Source: Athripsodes cinereus (Eukaryota > Arthropoda > Insecta > Trichoptera > Leptoceridae). From it: a stretch of 64,000 bases of DNA. Shown one piece after another: positions 52,332-62,860 of the stretch. The stretch lies in assembly GCA_947579605.1 (NCBI GenBank), contig OX388314.1, positions 17,667,982 through 17,731,981 of the forward strand. The letters are read 5' to 3'. Made by a program: the position numbers and the translations under genes. How positions within the stretch are numbered: the stretch's first letter is position 1; each line of letters opens with the position of its first letter. Under the pieces are notes generated by a model. It searched no databases and had not been told where the DNA came from. It saw nothing but the letters and a program-made list of their open reading frames with translations.

Positions 52332-52542
52332 CAGGGCTACTCTTGACAAAACTAAACACGATTTTAATCTAGTCTTGATCATGATCATACGACGCACGAA
52401 GTGACTATTGACCAAAAATACACGCATACCGATCGCGCGTTAGCGGTAGCGCGGTGTTTTTGACCAACGTCCCTTCGTGCATCGTATGATCAAGATCAAG
52501 ACTAGATTAAGATCGTGTTTAGTTTTGTCAAGAGTAACCCTG
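52332..52542. mobile_element. 211-bp palindromic MITE, copy 2
   Basis: Same ends and length as 25735-25945 (CAGGGCTACTCTTGAC … GTCAAGAGTAACCCTG). CAG is duplicated at both flanks. The two copies differ at only a handful of positions. Confidence 0.9.
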
Positions 52543-52850
52543 CAGTATCGGTTTTTTATCCTTGACTTCGCCTATCAATATTTTTGTTATAAATATTTAT
52601 AAAGAATTCAATAAAATGTTTTAGGAATGCACGTGTTCTGAAAAAAATTGTGCCGATATAATTTATTTGTTGAATGTTGCAAAGTGAAACACGTGTATAA
52701 AACATGAAGAAGCTAAACTGAGATTTTTATTTAATGATTATTTGTAATAAAAATTGCGTAAAAAGAAATTGATGTGGTCAATACCTACATAAAGTAAATC
52801 ATAAAGTAAATAACTTCATTCACGTTATCGTTCTCATATACCTAATCACA

Positions 52851-52892
52851 TTGTGTAAAATAATCCTTAGCAACAAGGATTATTTTACACAA
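52851..52892. repeat. Perfect 18-bp inverted repeat at the 5' junction of an RTE fragment
   Basis: TTGTGTAAAATAATCCTT, loop AGCAAC, then the exact reverse complement. It sits directly before the RTE fragment at 52901, next to repeated copies of AATCCTTAGC. Confidence 0.9.
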
Positions 52893-52900
52893 TCCTTAGC

Positions 52901-53185
52901 CTCGAAAAAAGGCAACTCCTCAAAAGAATCAGCCAACAAAGAACTAACTGGATTGGCCACAAGATCAGGCACCCAAGACTGCTCCTCGCAATCGTAGAGG
53001 GTAGGACCGAATGCACAAATGGCAGAGGCCGACCGAGAGACGCTTATATGGACCAACTGAAGAGGGACATGAGCTGTGGCTCATACGTGGAGTTGAAGAG
53101 ACTGGCTGAGAATAAGGAGGAATGGAGAAGAAAGTCCAAACTCGTTGCAGACCAATCCAATGGATTGTAACTCATTATATAATTA
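52901..53185 (+). mobile_element. RTE 3'-end fragment, same family as the full-length element
   Basis: The fragment encodes the last about 90 codons (RISQQRTNWIGHKIRHP, NGRGRPRDAYMDQLK, stop after SNGL) and the short 3' end CTCATTATATA. TAATCCTTAGCAA occurs at 52861-52873 and 53186-53198 and is the probable target duplication, with extra inverted filler at the 5' side. Confidence 0.9.
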
Positions 53186-53269
53186 TAATCCTTAGCAAAG
53201 AATGAACTCTGTAACTTTTGTTTCAATGAAGCAATGTAACAAATTGTTTTCTAGAAATATTGTAAATAC

Positions 53270-53510
53270 CATAATGTCATACCCTAAAAGAGGGTAAGCC
53301 AGCTTCTCATAGTTATTCCATGTAATTAACATGCAGATTATCCTTTCCGTGCCAATAAAAATAAGACATTCAGAATGGTTCGCATGCGTCATAGCTGAAT
53401 TATAAATGTTAATTGTCTTGCAGTAACTTTTACAAATACCTGCCCTTTATAGGAAACTCGAAAATTTACAGAATAGAATGTGAAACTTATTCTTAACCGG
53501 AAATCCAAGC
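53270..53510 (-). mobile_element. SINE family C, diverged copy
   Basis: Plus-strand landmarks CATAATGTCATACCC, GGGTAAGCCAGC, TACCTGCCCTTTATAGGA and CTCGAAAATTTACAG correspond to the family in minus orientation. Confidence 0.55.
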
Positions 53511-53630
53511 TTAGAAAGAAAAGAGTAGGTTTTCATTAGACAATATTTAAAAAAGCTAAAATGTTTCCAAAACATACAGCTCGTAAAGAATTTATTTTCT
53601 TTTGTCTAAAAAAATATATCTTAATTAATG

Positions 53631-56513
53631 TAGGAAAAAGAAAGGTAATGGATTATGTGAGCGCGATGGTATGATAGAAATTTGGTCTGGAGTGCCTGAG
53701 GAACAGCATGCGTGTCAAGGTGTAGGAGTGATTCTCGCAAGGAGAATAGCAGAATGTATGAATGGATACGAGTGTGTAAACCCAAGACTCATTTGGGTTC
53801 GTCTCAAAGTAGGGTTAACTAGACTTCTCCTAATTGCAGGCTATGGCCCTGGAAACGATGCTAGAGAAGAAGAGAAGGATGAGTTTTGGGATAGTGTGAA
53901 AAAGATAGTAGAAGCTAAGAAAGATAATGAAAGGATTTTACTGGCTGGAGATTTTAATGGATGGGTTGGAGTGAGAAGAAGAGACTATGAAAGCGTGTTA
54001 GGTGATCACGGTGACGCAAGAGTGAATGATAATGGAAGAAGACTGCTTGAGGTATGCATGGAATGGGATCTCTTTGTGTCCAATACGTTTTTTGGGCACA
54101 AAGATATCCATTTGTTCACTTGGGAGAGAGGGAGTGAGAGATCTTTAATCGATTATGTATGTGTTGACTCAAATCTTCGGAAAGCCACCATTGACACGCG
54201 TGTGTATAGGGGCGCGGAGCTGGAAACAGACCATTTTCTTGTGGTTTCAAGAATATGCTTGTTCTCTGGCTGGCGGTCAAAAACACATAAAGTTGAAAAA
54301 GCTAAGAGGATAAAAGTCGAAAAGTTGAACGACAAGGAGTGCAGGGAAAAGTATGAAAGAGAAACGAGAATGAAATTTGATGCAAATGAAGGCAATGGAC
54401 TGAGTGTAGATGAGAGATGGAGTGTGATGAAACAAGTGCTAGTGGACTGTGCAAAAGATATCTGTGGAGAAACTGTGATCGGACGGAAAAAAGGTGATGC
54501 ATGGTGGGATGATGAGGTAAAAGACGCAGTAAGGAAGAAGAAGAGTGCATGGGTGGATGTGTTAGCTTCACGTTATCTAGATCAAGAAAAAAAGGAGAGT
54601 GCTAGAGAAATGTACAAGGGATGTAAGAAAGTAGTTAAGGTACTGATAAAGGAAAAAAAGAAATTATTGGACGAGGAAGAGTGTAAGAAATTGTCGGAAA
54701 GTGTGAAAGAAAATATGAAAATGTTTTGGAAAGAAGTTAAGCGTAAAAGAAGCAACAATGAGATGAATAGTATGAATGCGATTAGAAATAAAGAGGGATG
54801 TATGTTGATGAATGGTCTTGACGTTGTGAATAGATGGAAAGAATATTTTGAGGAGCTGTTTGAAAGTGGAGGCGAATATCCAAGCCAGAATAGTGAAAGG
54901 GAAAATGCGAATGAAGCAAGGGATGAAGAAATAACTATGGATGAGGTTCAGAATGCATTGAAGAAGGCGAAGAATGGCAAAGCGGTTGGGTATGATATGA
55001 TCTCTACGGAATTCATCAGTCTGAGTGGGCTGAGGACTCTCGAATGGTGTCATGCACTCTTTAACCAGTGTTGGAGGGAAGGTTGCACGCCAGAAGACTG
55101 GCGAAAAGCTGTGATATGCCCTCTATACAAAGGAAAGGGGTCAAGACTAGAATGCGGGAGTTATCGGGCTATTAGTCTGCTGAGCTCGGTGGGGAAACTG
55201 TATGCAAGAATATTGATTGAAAGAGTTCGAAAAGTGACTGAGACGAATGTATGGGATGTGCAAGGTGCCTTTCAGAGTGGTAGAGGGTGTGTGGACCAGA
55301 TCTTCTCCTTGCGAATGGTGACAGAGAAGCTCCTGGAGAAACACCAGAAGCTTTTCTGCGCGTTTGTTGATCTAGAAAAGGCTTATGATAGAGTAGATCG
55401 TGAGAAAATGTGGCAAGTACTATCAATGTGTGGGGTGGGTAGTCGGCTAATTCGCGCCATTGCGTCCCTATATACAGGAAGTTCTGCGTGTGTTAGAGTG
55501 AACAATAACCTGTCGGAATGGTTCACATTGACAAAAGGAGTAAAACAAGGGTGCGTGATGTCGCCATGGCTTTTTAACCTATACATTGATCATTGTATTC
55601 GTCCATTGAAAGAACTGAATGTAGGTGTTGATATGAATGGGATGAATGTAAGAGCGTTAATGTTTGCCGATGATTTGGTATTGATGGCTGAAAGTGAAAG
55701 TGATCTACAGCGAATGATGACGTGTGTGTATGAAAATTGTGCGATTAATGGATTGAGAATGAATGCAAAAAAGACAAAAATCATGGTGTTTGAAAGAGGA
55801 AGTGAGAGAACAGTATGCCAGGTAATGATTGACAACGAAGTGTTAGAGCAAGTTGACGAATGTGTGTACTTAGGTAGTTTGTTCACGAGAGATGGGAAGT
55901 GTGAAAGCGATATTGAAAGGAGAAAAGTTGCTGGCAATAAGGTAAATGGTGCAATCCGACCAATAATTGCAAATAGGAACATATCCACCACAGCTAAAAG
56001 GTTGGTGCACTCTGCTATCTTAGTGCCAACACTTATGTATGCAAGTGAGACGTGGACATGGTTAAAGAAGGATGAAAGTGGCATAAATGCAGTGGAAATG
56101 AGATCGTTGAGAAGGATGTGTGGCAAGAGTCTGAGAGATCGTGTGCGTAACAGTGATATACGAAAGGAATGTGGAATGAAAGTTGGTGTAGTAACAAAGA
56201 TGAATGTAAATAAGTTAAGATGGTTTGGGCACGTGGAAAGAATGAATGAGGACAGAATGACTAAGAAGATATATTTGGCTGAGAGGAATGGTGCTCGGAG
56301 ACGCGGACGTCCGAGGATTAAATGGCAAGACCATTTAAATCAAATCCTACAGGACGGTCACGTGTTGAGCACATTGAACAGGAGAGCATGCATGAGGAAT
56401 TGTATGACAGTGACGGAAGCGAAAGATGTATGCAAGGATAGAAGGAAGTGGCGCTCGATCCTTTCTGCCTACCCCGCGAGGGAAGCGGCGTGATGGTATG
56501 TATGTATGTATGT
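53631..56513 (+). mobile_element. RTE-type LINE, nearly full-length, second subfamily
   Basis: The frame is open from about 53631 (in-frame GKKKGNGLCERDG before the first Met). It ends with ACCCCGCGAGGG...GGCGTGATGGTATG and a (TGTA)n tail. The 5' truncation lies just after the first endonuclease motif. I could not define the target duplication. Confidence 0.88.
53671..56493 (+). CDS. RTE endonuclease (partial) and reverse transcriptase, 940 codons
   Basis: The endonuclease lacks its first motif but keeps LIAGYGPG, LLAGDFNGWVG, SLIDYVCVD and ETDHFLVVSRI. Reverse transcriptase follows: GKAVGYDMISTEFI, PEDWRKAVICPLYKGKG, FVDLEKAYDRVDREKMW, GVKQGCVMSPWLFN and FADD near residue 665. The C terminus is LRWFGHVERMNED with RRRGRPRIKWQDH. 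Undamaged to the stop. It is clearly related to the copies at 13.7 and 48 kb but differs at many residues and in its tail repeat, so it is a separate subfamily. The true start lies upstream of the truncation, so the Met at 53671 is not the native start. Confidence 0.93.
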   Translation: MIEIWSGVPEEQHACQGVGVILARRIAECMNGYECVNPRLIWVRLKVGLTRLLLIAGYGPGNDAREEEKDEFWDSVKKIVEAKKDNERILLAGDFNGWVGVRRRDYESVLGDHGDARVNDNGRRLLEVCMEWDLFVSNTFFGHKDIHLFTWERGSERSLIDYVCVDSNLRKATIDTRVYRGAELETDHFLVVSRICLFSGWRSKTHKVEKAKRIKVEKLNDKECREKYERETRMKFDANEGNGLSVDERWSVMKQVLVDCAKDICGETVIGRKKGDAWWDDEVKDAVRKKKSAWVDVLASRYLDQEKKESAREMYKGCKKVVKVLIKEKKKLLDEEECKKLSESVKENMKMFWKEVKRKRSNNEMNSMNAIRNKEGCMLMNGLDVVNRWKEYFEELFESGGEYPSQNSERENANEARDEEITMDEVQNALKKAKNGKAVGYDMISTEFISLSGLRTLEWCHALFNQCWREGCTPEDWRKAVICPLYKGKGSRLECGSYRAISLLSSVGKLYARILIERVRKVTETNVWDVQGAFQSGRGCVDQIFSLRMVTEKLLEKHQKLFCAFVDLEKAYDRVDREKMWQVLSMCGVGSRLIRAIASLYTGSSACVRVNNNLSEWFTLTKGVKQGCVMSPWLFNLYIDHCIRPLKELNVGVDMNGMNVRALMFADDLVLMAESESDLQRMMTCVYENCAINGLRMNAKKTKIMVFERGSERTVCQVMIDNEVLEQVDECVYLGSLFTRDGKCESDIERRKVAGNKVNGAIRPIIANRNISTTAKRLVHSAILVPTLMYASETWTWLKKDESGINAVEMRSLRRMCGKSLRDRVRNSDIRKECGMKVGVVTKMNVNKLRWFGHVERMNEDRMTKKIYLAERNGARRRGRPRIKWQDHLNQILQDGHVLSTLNRRACMRNCMTVTEAKDVCKDRRKWRSILSAYPAREAA

Positions 56514-57097
56514 AATACAATTCATATAGGTATTTTACTAGTTTTTGATAATTGAGTGACCCAGATTCGACTTACAAAGTAAATGTCGAACTGATTTTAC
56601 TACACGCCGTATTTTTACTAATATATATACATGTACATAGGTTCATACATCTTCTTCCCCCTGTCCTAGTTCGGTCGTGGGCCCATTGCGCCTAGGTACC
56701 TCCTCTAGAGATCCCTGTCCACCACTGCTTCCAGGACCTCGGGCCACTCCAAACCAAGTATTTCAACACACAAGTTCGACACCTGCACTTGCTAGCTATG
56801 AAGCCAGCAAAATTTATTTACTAATATACTATGTTTTAAAATAAACAATTATTTTGCAGTTTCAGAAAGCTTGTAACCATTATATATTATTGTAAGACGA
56901 TGCGTTCTATTTGAGAGGCTAACGAGAACCGTTAAAACAGGCATTCATTCAGGAGGGATGGCAACATGTTGCGGCTGCTGCAAAGAGCGTCTGTAGGTAC
57001 ACCTTTATTCCCATCCTTCTCAAAATGAACGATGCATCGTTCTTTAAATCCTGTATTATTGTTAAGATAAAGACACAGGATGACATAAGAACTGACG

Positions 57098-57142
57098 TTC
57101 CTGTAACATTAATGGGTGAGGGAGGGTGCAACCCTTAATGTG
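57098..57142 (+). repeat. Short dispersed repeat, copy 2
   Basis: TTCCTGTAACATTAATGGG...AACCCTTAATGTG matches 6690-6734. Confidence 0.5.
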
Positions 57143-57194
57143 TGGGATAAAGACATAGTTTTTAGGTAACAACACGGAATGTAATAAAATCAGT

Positions 57195-57226
57195 TTGACA
57201 ATGACTTTGTAAGTCGAAACCAGGTC
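57195..57226 (+). ncRNA. Hammerhead-ribozyme-like motif (57.2 kb)
   Basis: TTGACAA, T, GAC-TTTGTAA-GTC hairpin, GAAA, CCAGG, T, C. Same plan as families W and Z. Only two pairs are visible for stem I. Confidence 0.4.
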
Positions 57227-57854
57227 ACCTGGGTCACGTGTTAAAAGCTAGTAAAACTTAAACCATTTGTGTTTTTTACATAAAATAATATGAAGTTTCA
57301 CACAATAAACGTCAACTCAAATCAATAACTTAATTCATAAGTGTTATGTTTACATATGGATTGAAAAAATAATATGTATGATATAAGCACGGTTCACTGT
57401 GTTTCAAATTGTTACGAGAGATTTGTGAAAAGTATTCAAAAGGAAGAAGAAAATTTATGCGCGAAATATTTTTCCTTTAGTGTTGAAGCTTATGGAACAA
57501 AACGATCTAATTAAGTAAACGAGTTTCCTGATATCAAATTTCCTAACAAAATTTTTCTTTGTACAATCACCTAACGTATAAAGGATGATTCAAAATTCAC
57601 GAGGCATCATTCTGGATTTCCGTCTGGGAAATTCACTCAGGTATGTATTTTTATTATTATTTTTGTTTTATTATTTTACAAAACCTTTTCGACATGATTT
57701 ATAACACGTAACGGACCAGGTTGAGTTATTATTAATAATATTACTAGTGAAGTTTCGTGGAGTTCTCGTCATGGAATAGTCCTTTGTGTAAGTTTTTTAG
57801 TGTCCTGTAAATTCATTAAACATCCAGTCATTTAACTGATCTTTTATTGGCACA

Positions 57855-57930
57855 ATGAAGGTGATAACAAGCAGCTAGTTTGCCGACTACCGTATTTTTG
57901 GGAAATTCCGTGATATATGAATGAACGAAC
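57855..57930 (+). mobile_element. Old SINE family C 3' end
   Basis: AACAAGCAGCTAGTTTGCCGACTACC...GGAAATTCCGTGATATATG follows the 3' end of the family in plus orientation with many changes. Confidence 0.4.
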
Positions 57931-60494
57931 TAATAGTTTTATTCTTTTGAGCTTAGGTCTGTGGAGAGTCCTTTTAAGGCCTAGGGAATAAACATAAAAA
58001 TAACAAATAAATTCTATAAGTATATTATTTTTTCCCTAGGAAATTGTAATAATGTGAGAGAAATCATCTATTGTATCAAACTGGTAACACCATGACAAAA
58101 ATATTGTTCAAAAATTTGTCTTGTTTTGATGAGATTATTTTCCTAAAAATAAGACCTCGTAAAGAGTTGATAAAACTAATAATTCATGTAACTAATAATT
58201 CAATGACATTGTTACCTTCTAGATAGGAGGAAACAAAATAACCTATTCAAATGTGCATGCACTCAGAAGGCAGTTTTTATGTGGATTTTATTTTTCTCCA
58301 TTTCACTCCGTGCATTCGTACAGATACTTGGCTCATGCCTTTGTATATGGGATGAGACTCGGCCCGTCGCCAGAATACATGGTTTGGATTTGTCGAAAAA
58401 ATGTTATGTTGCGACAATTGACCCTTGTGTCTCTCATGTCATCGATGTTGTTTCGGTCATTATTTGAGATGACGAAAGTCGTTAAAATACATACACATGT
58501 GTACATACAAACACATTTTTTTGATTGATAAGAATCCATTTTTCCTCGTGTAAAAATAAATAATAAATATTTTATATTAGAGGTGTTTCAAGTTTTTTTT
58601 TTACAAAAAAATACTCCGTTTTTTCCAGTGTTGAAAGAATTTCAAAGTAATTACAGCATCTTATTTGTTTTCTTATTATAAATATTAAAATTATTTCTAA
58701 TATAAGTTTTTCGATACATATTTGTAAAGTACTTTTTGCTTATACAAAATTTTCGATAAAACTTTGTTGAAATTTCATAATTTTAAGTATTGGAGATACT
58801 TGATTCTATTTAGGAATAATTCCTGCTTTACACCACATATTCTTTTTACACGTCAATAATAGTTATATATTATACACAATACTGCTATTTAATTAACTAC
58901 GAACTTTTTCGATCATTTTAATAGCCTGGGACATTGAATTTAACTTTTTTGCTTACCCAGATCAGTTCTTATTTTAATATTTCTACGTATCTTCATAAAC
59001 GCAATACAATTTGTTATCAACAATTTCGATAAATATATTATATTATTCTTTGCTTTGTTGTATGAAAAACAAAAGACAAGCAATAGAATAGCTGGATTTA
59101 TTCCAAAAGCTACAATAACGAAAAGTGCAAATGATAAGGAATAACTTCTAATAAGAATTTCCATTTAATCTCTAGAGAATAAACACTTGTATTTTTATAG
59201 GTTTTTCCAAAAGCTGTATTCATGGCCAAATTTCTGATTGATGTAATACCCGATGACTGGCAATAAATTCCTCACAAATCCAACTTGAAATTGATTCGCT
59301 AATAAAAATATCAGTCTCGATCTTGTTTGTAATAAAGCTTAATTATTGAGTAAAGGGCTGAGAGCTTTTAAAAATAATCTTTCATTTTCACTTATACAAT
59401 AGGTCCTCAAATTAAAATTACGATTTCGAAAAGTCTTAACAATAAAAAATCTAAGAAATACCTACTGATATAATATTAAGAAAATATTTCTATTATTTTT
59501 CATTTTCATTTCATAAAAAAATAGTGTTTTTTTTCTTTGTTCTAAGATATTCAGTATTTTTACCTTTCTATAATCCCTGTCCATCAAATATTTATTTACC
59601 ATAGCTTTTGAATTAAGGCTTAGCTATCCTCTATCCTCCTATTAGCTATACCTCTTCTAGTTAATTTCAATGTGTTTCAAAGATCAAAATACGTATAACT
59701 GTCATGCAATGTTAGTAAAAAAAATATATAATATAGATCAATCTTTTATCTCGAGTTTATATTGTAGACTTCAATAAAAAATGGTACCAGTTTTCCAGAA
59801 AAAAATCCTAAAAAAATCAAAATTAAAACTTGTACGAATCGCATCTCAAGTTCCCTTTATTGCACGTTTTTTTTTTATTTGTTTGACTTATGGCATATAT
59901 AAAAATCTACATTCTAAGTTGTGGACTTTCTTTAATATGCGTTATTTCTTTAATAAATTTCTAAAAACGTAAAATTGCACAAAAAGTATTTTCCGCCTAT
60001 CGAAATTTCCATACAAATTTAATACTTTCTGCCCTGCCCATAGGGTGTGTCTAAAAATGTTAGTATCGAGTGAAGTGTTGGTGAGAGTGGACGTATCGCT
60101 TTTTTCGTGACTATATTTGTGAGTTATTATTATCAGTGTTTCAAATAATCGAGTAAGATTACAGTCAGCCGTTTTGTTTTGTATTCCTATTATGTATTAT
60201 TAATTATTATTATTATGTTTTATTTTCTTCACCCACTAATAAAGTACTTGTTACTGGTTTAATTCTTATTATGCAATTTTAATAATACATATATAATTAT
60301 TTAGAATATTTAAAATAAATTATTCTAAATAATTATCTCCTATTTGTTTACTTATATTTTTTTTTCTGTAACTTACTTACTTATTGACATAGACAATAAA
60401 ACTCACTGTATAAAAATGAAATATTATGTTTTCTTTGTATGCCCAATAACAGTCATTCACTGACATCCATAATATGCGCAATATTAGCATATAC

Positions 60495-60927
60495 AGTGTT
60501 GTGTACAGAATGCGCGTGAATAAACTAAGGTGGTTTGGACATGTTTTATATGCAGCATGCACGCTTGCATGTTTTATATGCAGCTGGTCTGCTGGCTACC
60601 CCACTTGTAGGATATGCCGTGATGGTATAGTAGTAGTAGTAGTAGTGGTTTGGACATGTTGAATGAATGAACGAAGTAAGAATGACAAAGAGGATATGCT
60701 TGTCTGAAAGAGAGGGTGTGAGGAAGCGCGAGCGTCCGAGAACCACGTGACTTGATCACGTAGATCAAATTCTCAAGGACGACCGCGTGTTGAGTAAGAG
60801 GAACCGACGTGCGTGTATGAGAAACTGTATGAATGTGAAGGAAGCGAAGGAAGTGTATAAAGATAGATCTGTTTGGCGTTCCGTTCTCTCTGCCTACCCC
60901 ATTTGAGACACGGCGTGAGGGTATAGT
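60495..60927 (+). pseudogene. RTE 3'-end fragment interrupted by a SINE
   Basis: AGAATGCGCGTGAATAAACT... continues after the SINE at 60646 through GAGCGTCCGAGAACCACGTG to ACGGCGTGAGGGTATAGTA. Several changes break the frame (for example CACGTGACTTGA for the usual CACGTGGCTTGA). A decayed copy of the 13.7/48-kb subfamily. Confidence 0.85.
60546..60645 (+). mobile_element. SINE family C, short copy inserted in the RTE fragment
   Basis: TGGTTTGGACATGTT is duplicated on both sides (60531-60545 and 60646-60660). The insert ends CTGGCTACCCCACTTGTAGG...GCCGTGATGGTATAG and a (TAG)n tail. Its 5' part repeats TTATATGCAG. Confidence 0.88.
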
Positions 60928-60949
60928 ATTTTATAAATATATTATACCT

Positions 60950-61035
60950 ACTAATGTATTACGAATACCTGCCTTTTACAGAGCACTTGAAAATTTGCAA
61001 CAAAAGTTGGAAGACTAATTCATTGCCGGGAGCTC
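60950..61035 (-). mobile_element. SINE family C 5'-part fragment
   Basis: TACCTGCCTTTTACAGAGCACTTGAAAATTTGC and ATTCATTGCCGGGAGCTCC match the family in minus orientation. The 3' end is missing. Confidence 0.55.
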
Positions 61036-61225
61036 CAAGCTACGTGGCTTGATCACGAGGATCAAATTGTCAAAGACAGTCGTGAATTGAGTAAGAGAAA
61101 TCGACGTTCGCGCATGAGTAAATACATAAATGTAATTGAAGCGATAGAAGTGTGTACGAACAGATCTATATGGCGTTTCGTTCTTTTTGCTTACCCTACT
61201 TGAGATGCGGCGTATAGTTTCTACT
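61033..61225 (+). pseudogene. Decayed RTE 3'-end fragment
   Basis: CTACGTGGCTTGATCACGAG through AGATCTATATGGCGTTTCGT to TACTTGAGATGCGGCGTATAG. Diverged from the other copies, so older. A small SINE C 3' end in minus orientation follows at about 61235-61265. Confidence 0.75.
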
Positions 61226-61562
61226 ATTTTTACTATAACATCACGGTCCATCCCACAAGTGGGATAGTATAATGATATAAAATATTACAACCCGTGGAAT
61301 CTCCTGTAGTGAATAGATCTCACATTCTTCTTTCCATAATTTTTCAGGCTTGGATAGACTCCCGCTTCTAGGAAATTTATTTTGTTTAAATTTTTTGGAA
61401 ATTAATTTAAAAACAGTATTTTGTCTCTAAAACCAGCAACACTTTTATGGAAATATTATCATGATTACATTTATAACAATGTTGTTTACCATTTATTATT
61501 ACATAATATTCTAATAATATACCCTTATATATTGGTCAGTAAAACAATATGTACCTATAACT

Positions 61563-61752
61563 GCTGGCTTGATCACGTGGATCAAATTCTCAAGGACGGC
61601 CGCGTGTTGAGTAAGAGGAACCGACGTGCGTGTATGAGGAACTGTATGAATGTGGAGGAAGCGAAGGAAGTGTGTAAAGATAGATCTGTTTGGCGTTCCG
61701 TTCTCTCTGCCTACCCCACTTGGGACACGGCGTGAGGGTATAGTATAGTATA
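61563..61752 (+). mobile_element. RTE 3'-end insertion, 190 bases
   Basis: 12-bp duplication GTACCTATAACT (61551-61562 and 61753-61764). Body from GGCTTGATCACGTGG to the (TATAG) tail. It encodes only the last about 55 codons. Nearly identical to the 48-kb copy, so recent. Confidence 0.9.
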
Positions 61753-62284
61753 GTACCTATAACTTTTTTAGCCTAAAAAATACCCAGCAGATAAAACTAA
61801 ACATTATTTTTCCTCAGTCTTAACATATTATTTTTTCTATTGAGGACATACAAACATACATCCATAATGACATAAACTAACAGACTAAAATATTTATGCA
61901 GTGATTTTTCACTTTACAAAATAATATTATCTACTATGTAGAAGATACTATCACCACTATGTTCTACCATCATTATAGGTACCTACTTCATCTCTCACAA
62001 TAGCCAGCAGTCATAAAATAGAAGAACAATTATTTTTTTATATCTGCGAGCAGATTAGGGCAAATATTTCACACGTTATGATTTATAGCCCTAAACAATG
62101 CAACTACTACAAGTGGGGTAACTAGCGTAGAACGTAGCGTAACTTCTACCAGTAACACGTAATAAACAACCAAGTTGTTCTCTGCGTGCTTATAAAAGTT
62201 AGATTTGAATAGGTAACCTATTCATTTCAGGGAAACTAAACCCGATCACAAAACGTTTCTTACTTACCTACTAAAGGAACTACT

Positions 62285-62535
62285 ACTACACCAGTAGCCA
62301 GTAGACTAATTGCATGTATAAACATGCAGGTTGTCTTCTCCGTAACAGTAAAAATAAGACATTTAGAATACACCGAGGAGTACCCAGTAATGAATAGATC
62401 TCCCACTCTTTTCTGTAAGTTACGAGTGTCGTGTAAAAGACAGGTGTTCGGAAAATGAAATACATAATTGCTTTTTCCAGAACACTCGATAACTTACAGA
62501 AAACAGAAATATTCTTTTACTGGAAACTCCACGGA
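62285..62535. mobile_element. SINE family C fragments in opposite orientations
   Basis: A minus-oriented piece (about 62290-62370), a plus-oriented 5' part (62385-62455, TCTCCCACTCTTTTCTGTAAG...GTGTCGTGTAAAAGACAGG) and a minus-oriented 5' part (62478-62535) lie together and could fold as a hairpin around CTTACAG/CTGTAAG. Confidence 0.5.
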
Positions 62536-62549
62536 ATACTATTTAAGTA

Positions 62550-62630
62550 TTTTAGGATTTGATCCACGTGCTCAAGCCACGTGGTTCTTGGCCGTCCGCG
62601 CCTCCTCACACCTCATCTTGGCATCTTGGT
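62550..62630 (-). pseudogene. RTE 3' fragment, minus orientation
   Basis: GATCCACGTGCTCAAGCCAC and GGTTCTTGGCCGTCCGCGCC are the complement of the RTE segment around CGTCCGAGAACCACGTGGCT. Diverged. Confidence 0.6.
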
Positions 62631-62789
62631 TCTCTGCCAAGATATTTTATACCCACTTTTTTCTGTAATTTTTTAGTCGAGCACGTTTTTATGTTTCTTT
62701 TTATGTACTCATTATTTTATAAAGTATTGTGTATAGGTACTTAGTGTTACATTTATGTATCAACCTAGGTACAATAAGTATACACAATA

Positions 62790-62860
62790 ATATCAACTTG
62801 GACATGTGCAACGAATGATTTAGGAAATGATGACAAAGAGGATATACTTGTCTAACAGAA
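62790..62860 (+). pseudogene. RTE fragment upstream of SINE B
   Basis: CTTGGACATGTGCAACGAATGA...ATGACAAAGAGGATATACTTGTCTAACAG follows the RTE segment encoding FGHVERMNE..MTKRIYLS. Confidence 0.6.

Larger units (their letters stand above)
56535..57260. mobile_element. Inverted-repeat element with hammerhead-like ends (family Z-related)
   Basis: Minus strand at about 56540-56582 (CTTTGTAAGTCGAATCTGGG…TCAAAAACTAGTAAAA) matches plus strand 57205-57258 (CTTTGTAAGTCGAAACCAGG…AAAAGCTAGTAAAA). The edges are approximate. The left end directly adjoins the RTE tail. Confidence 0.6.

Noticed and set aside
58253..58540. Coding exon in a GC-richer patch
   Set aside because: Open frames on both strands give no recognisable domain and no paired splice sites.
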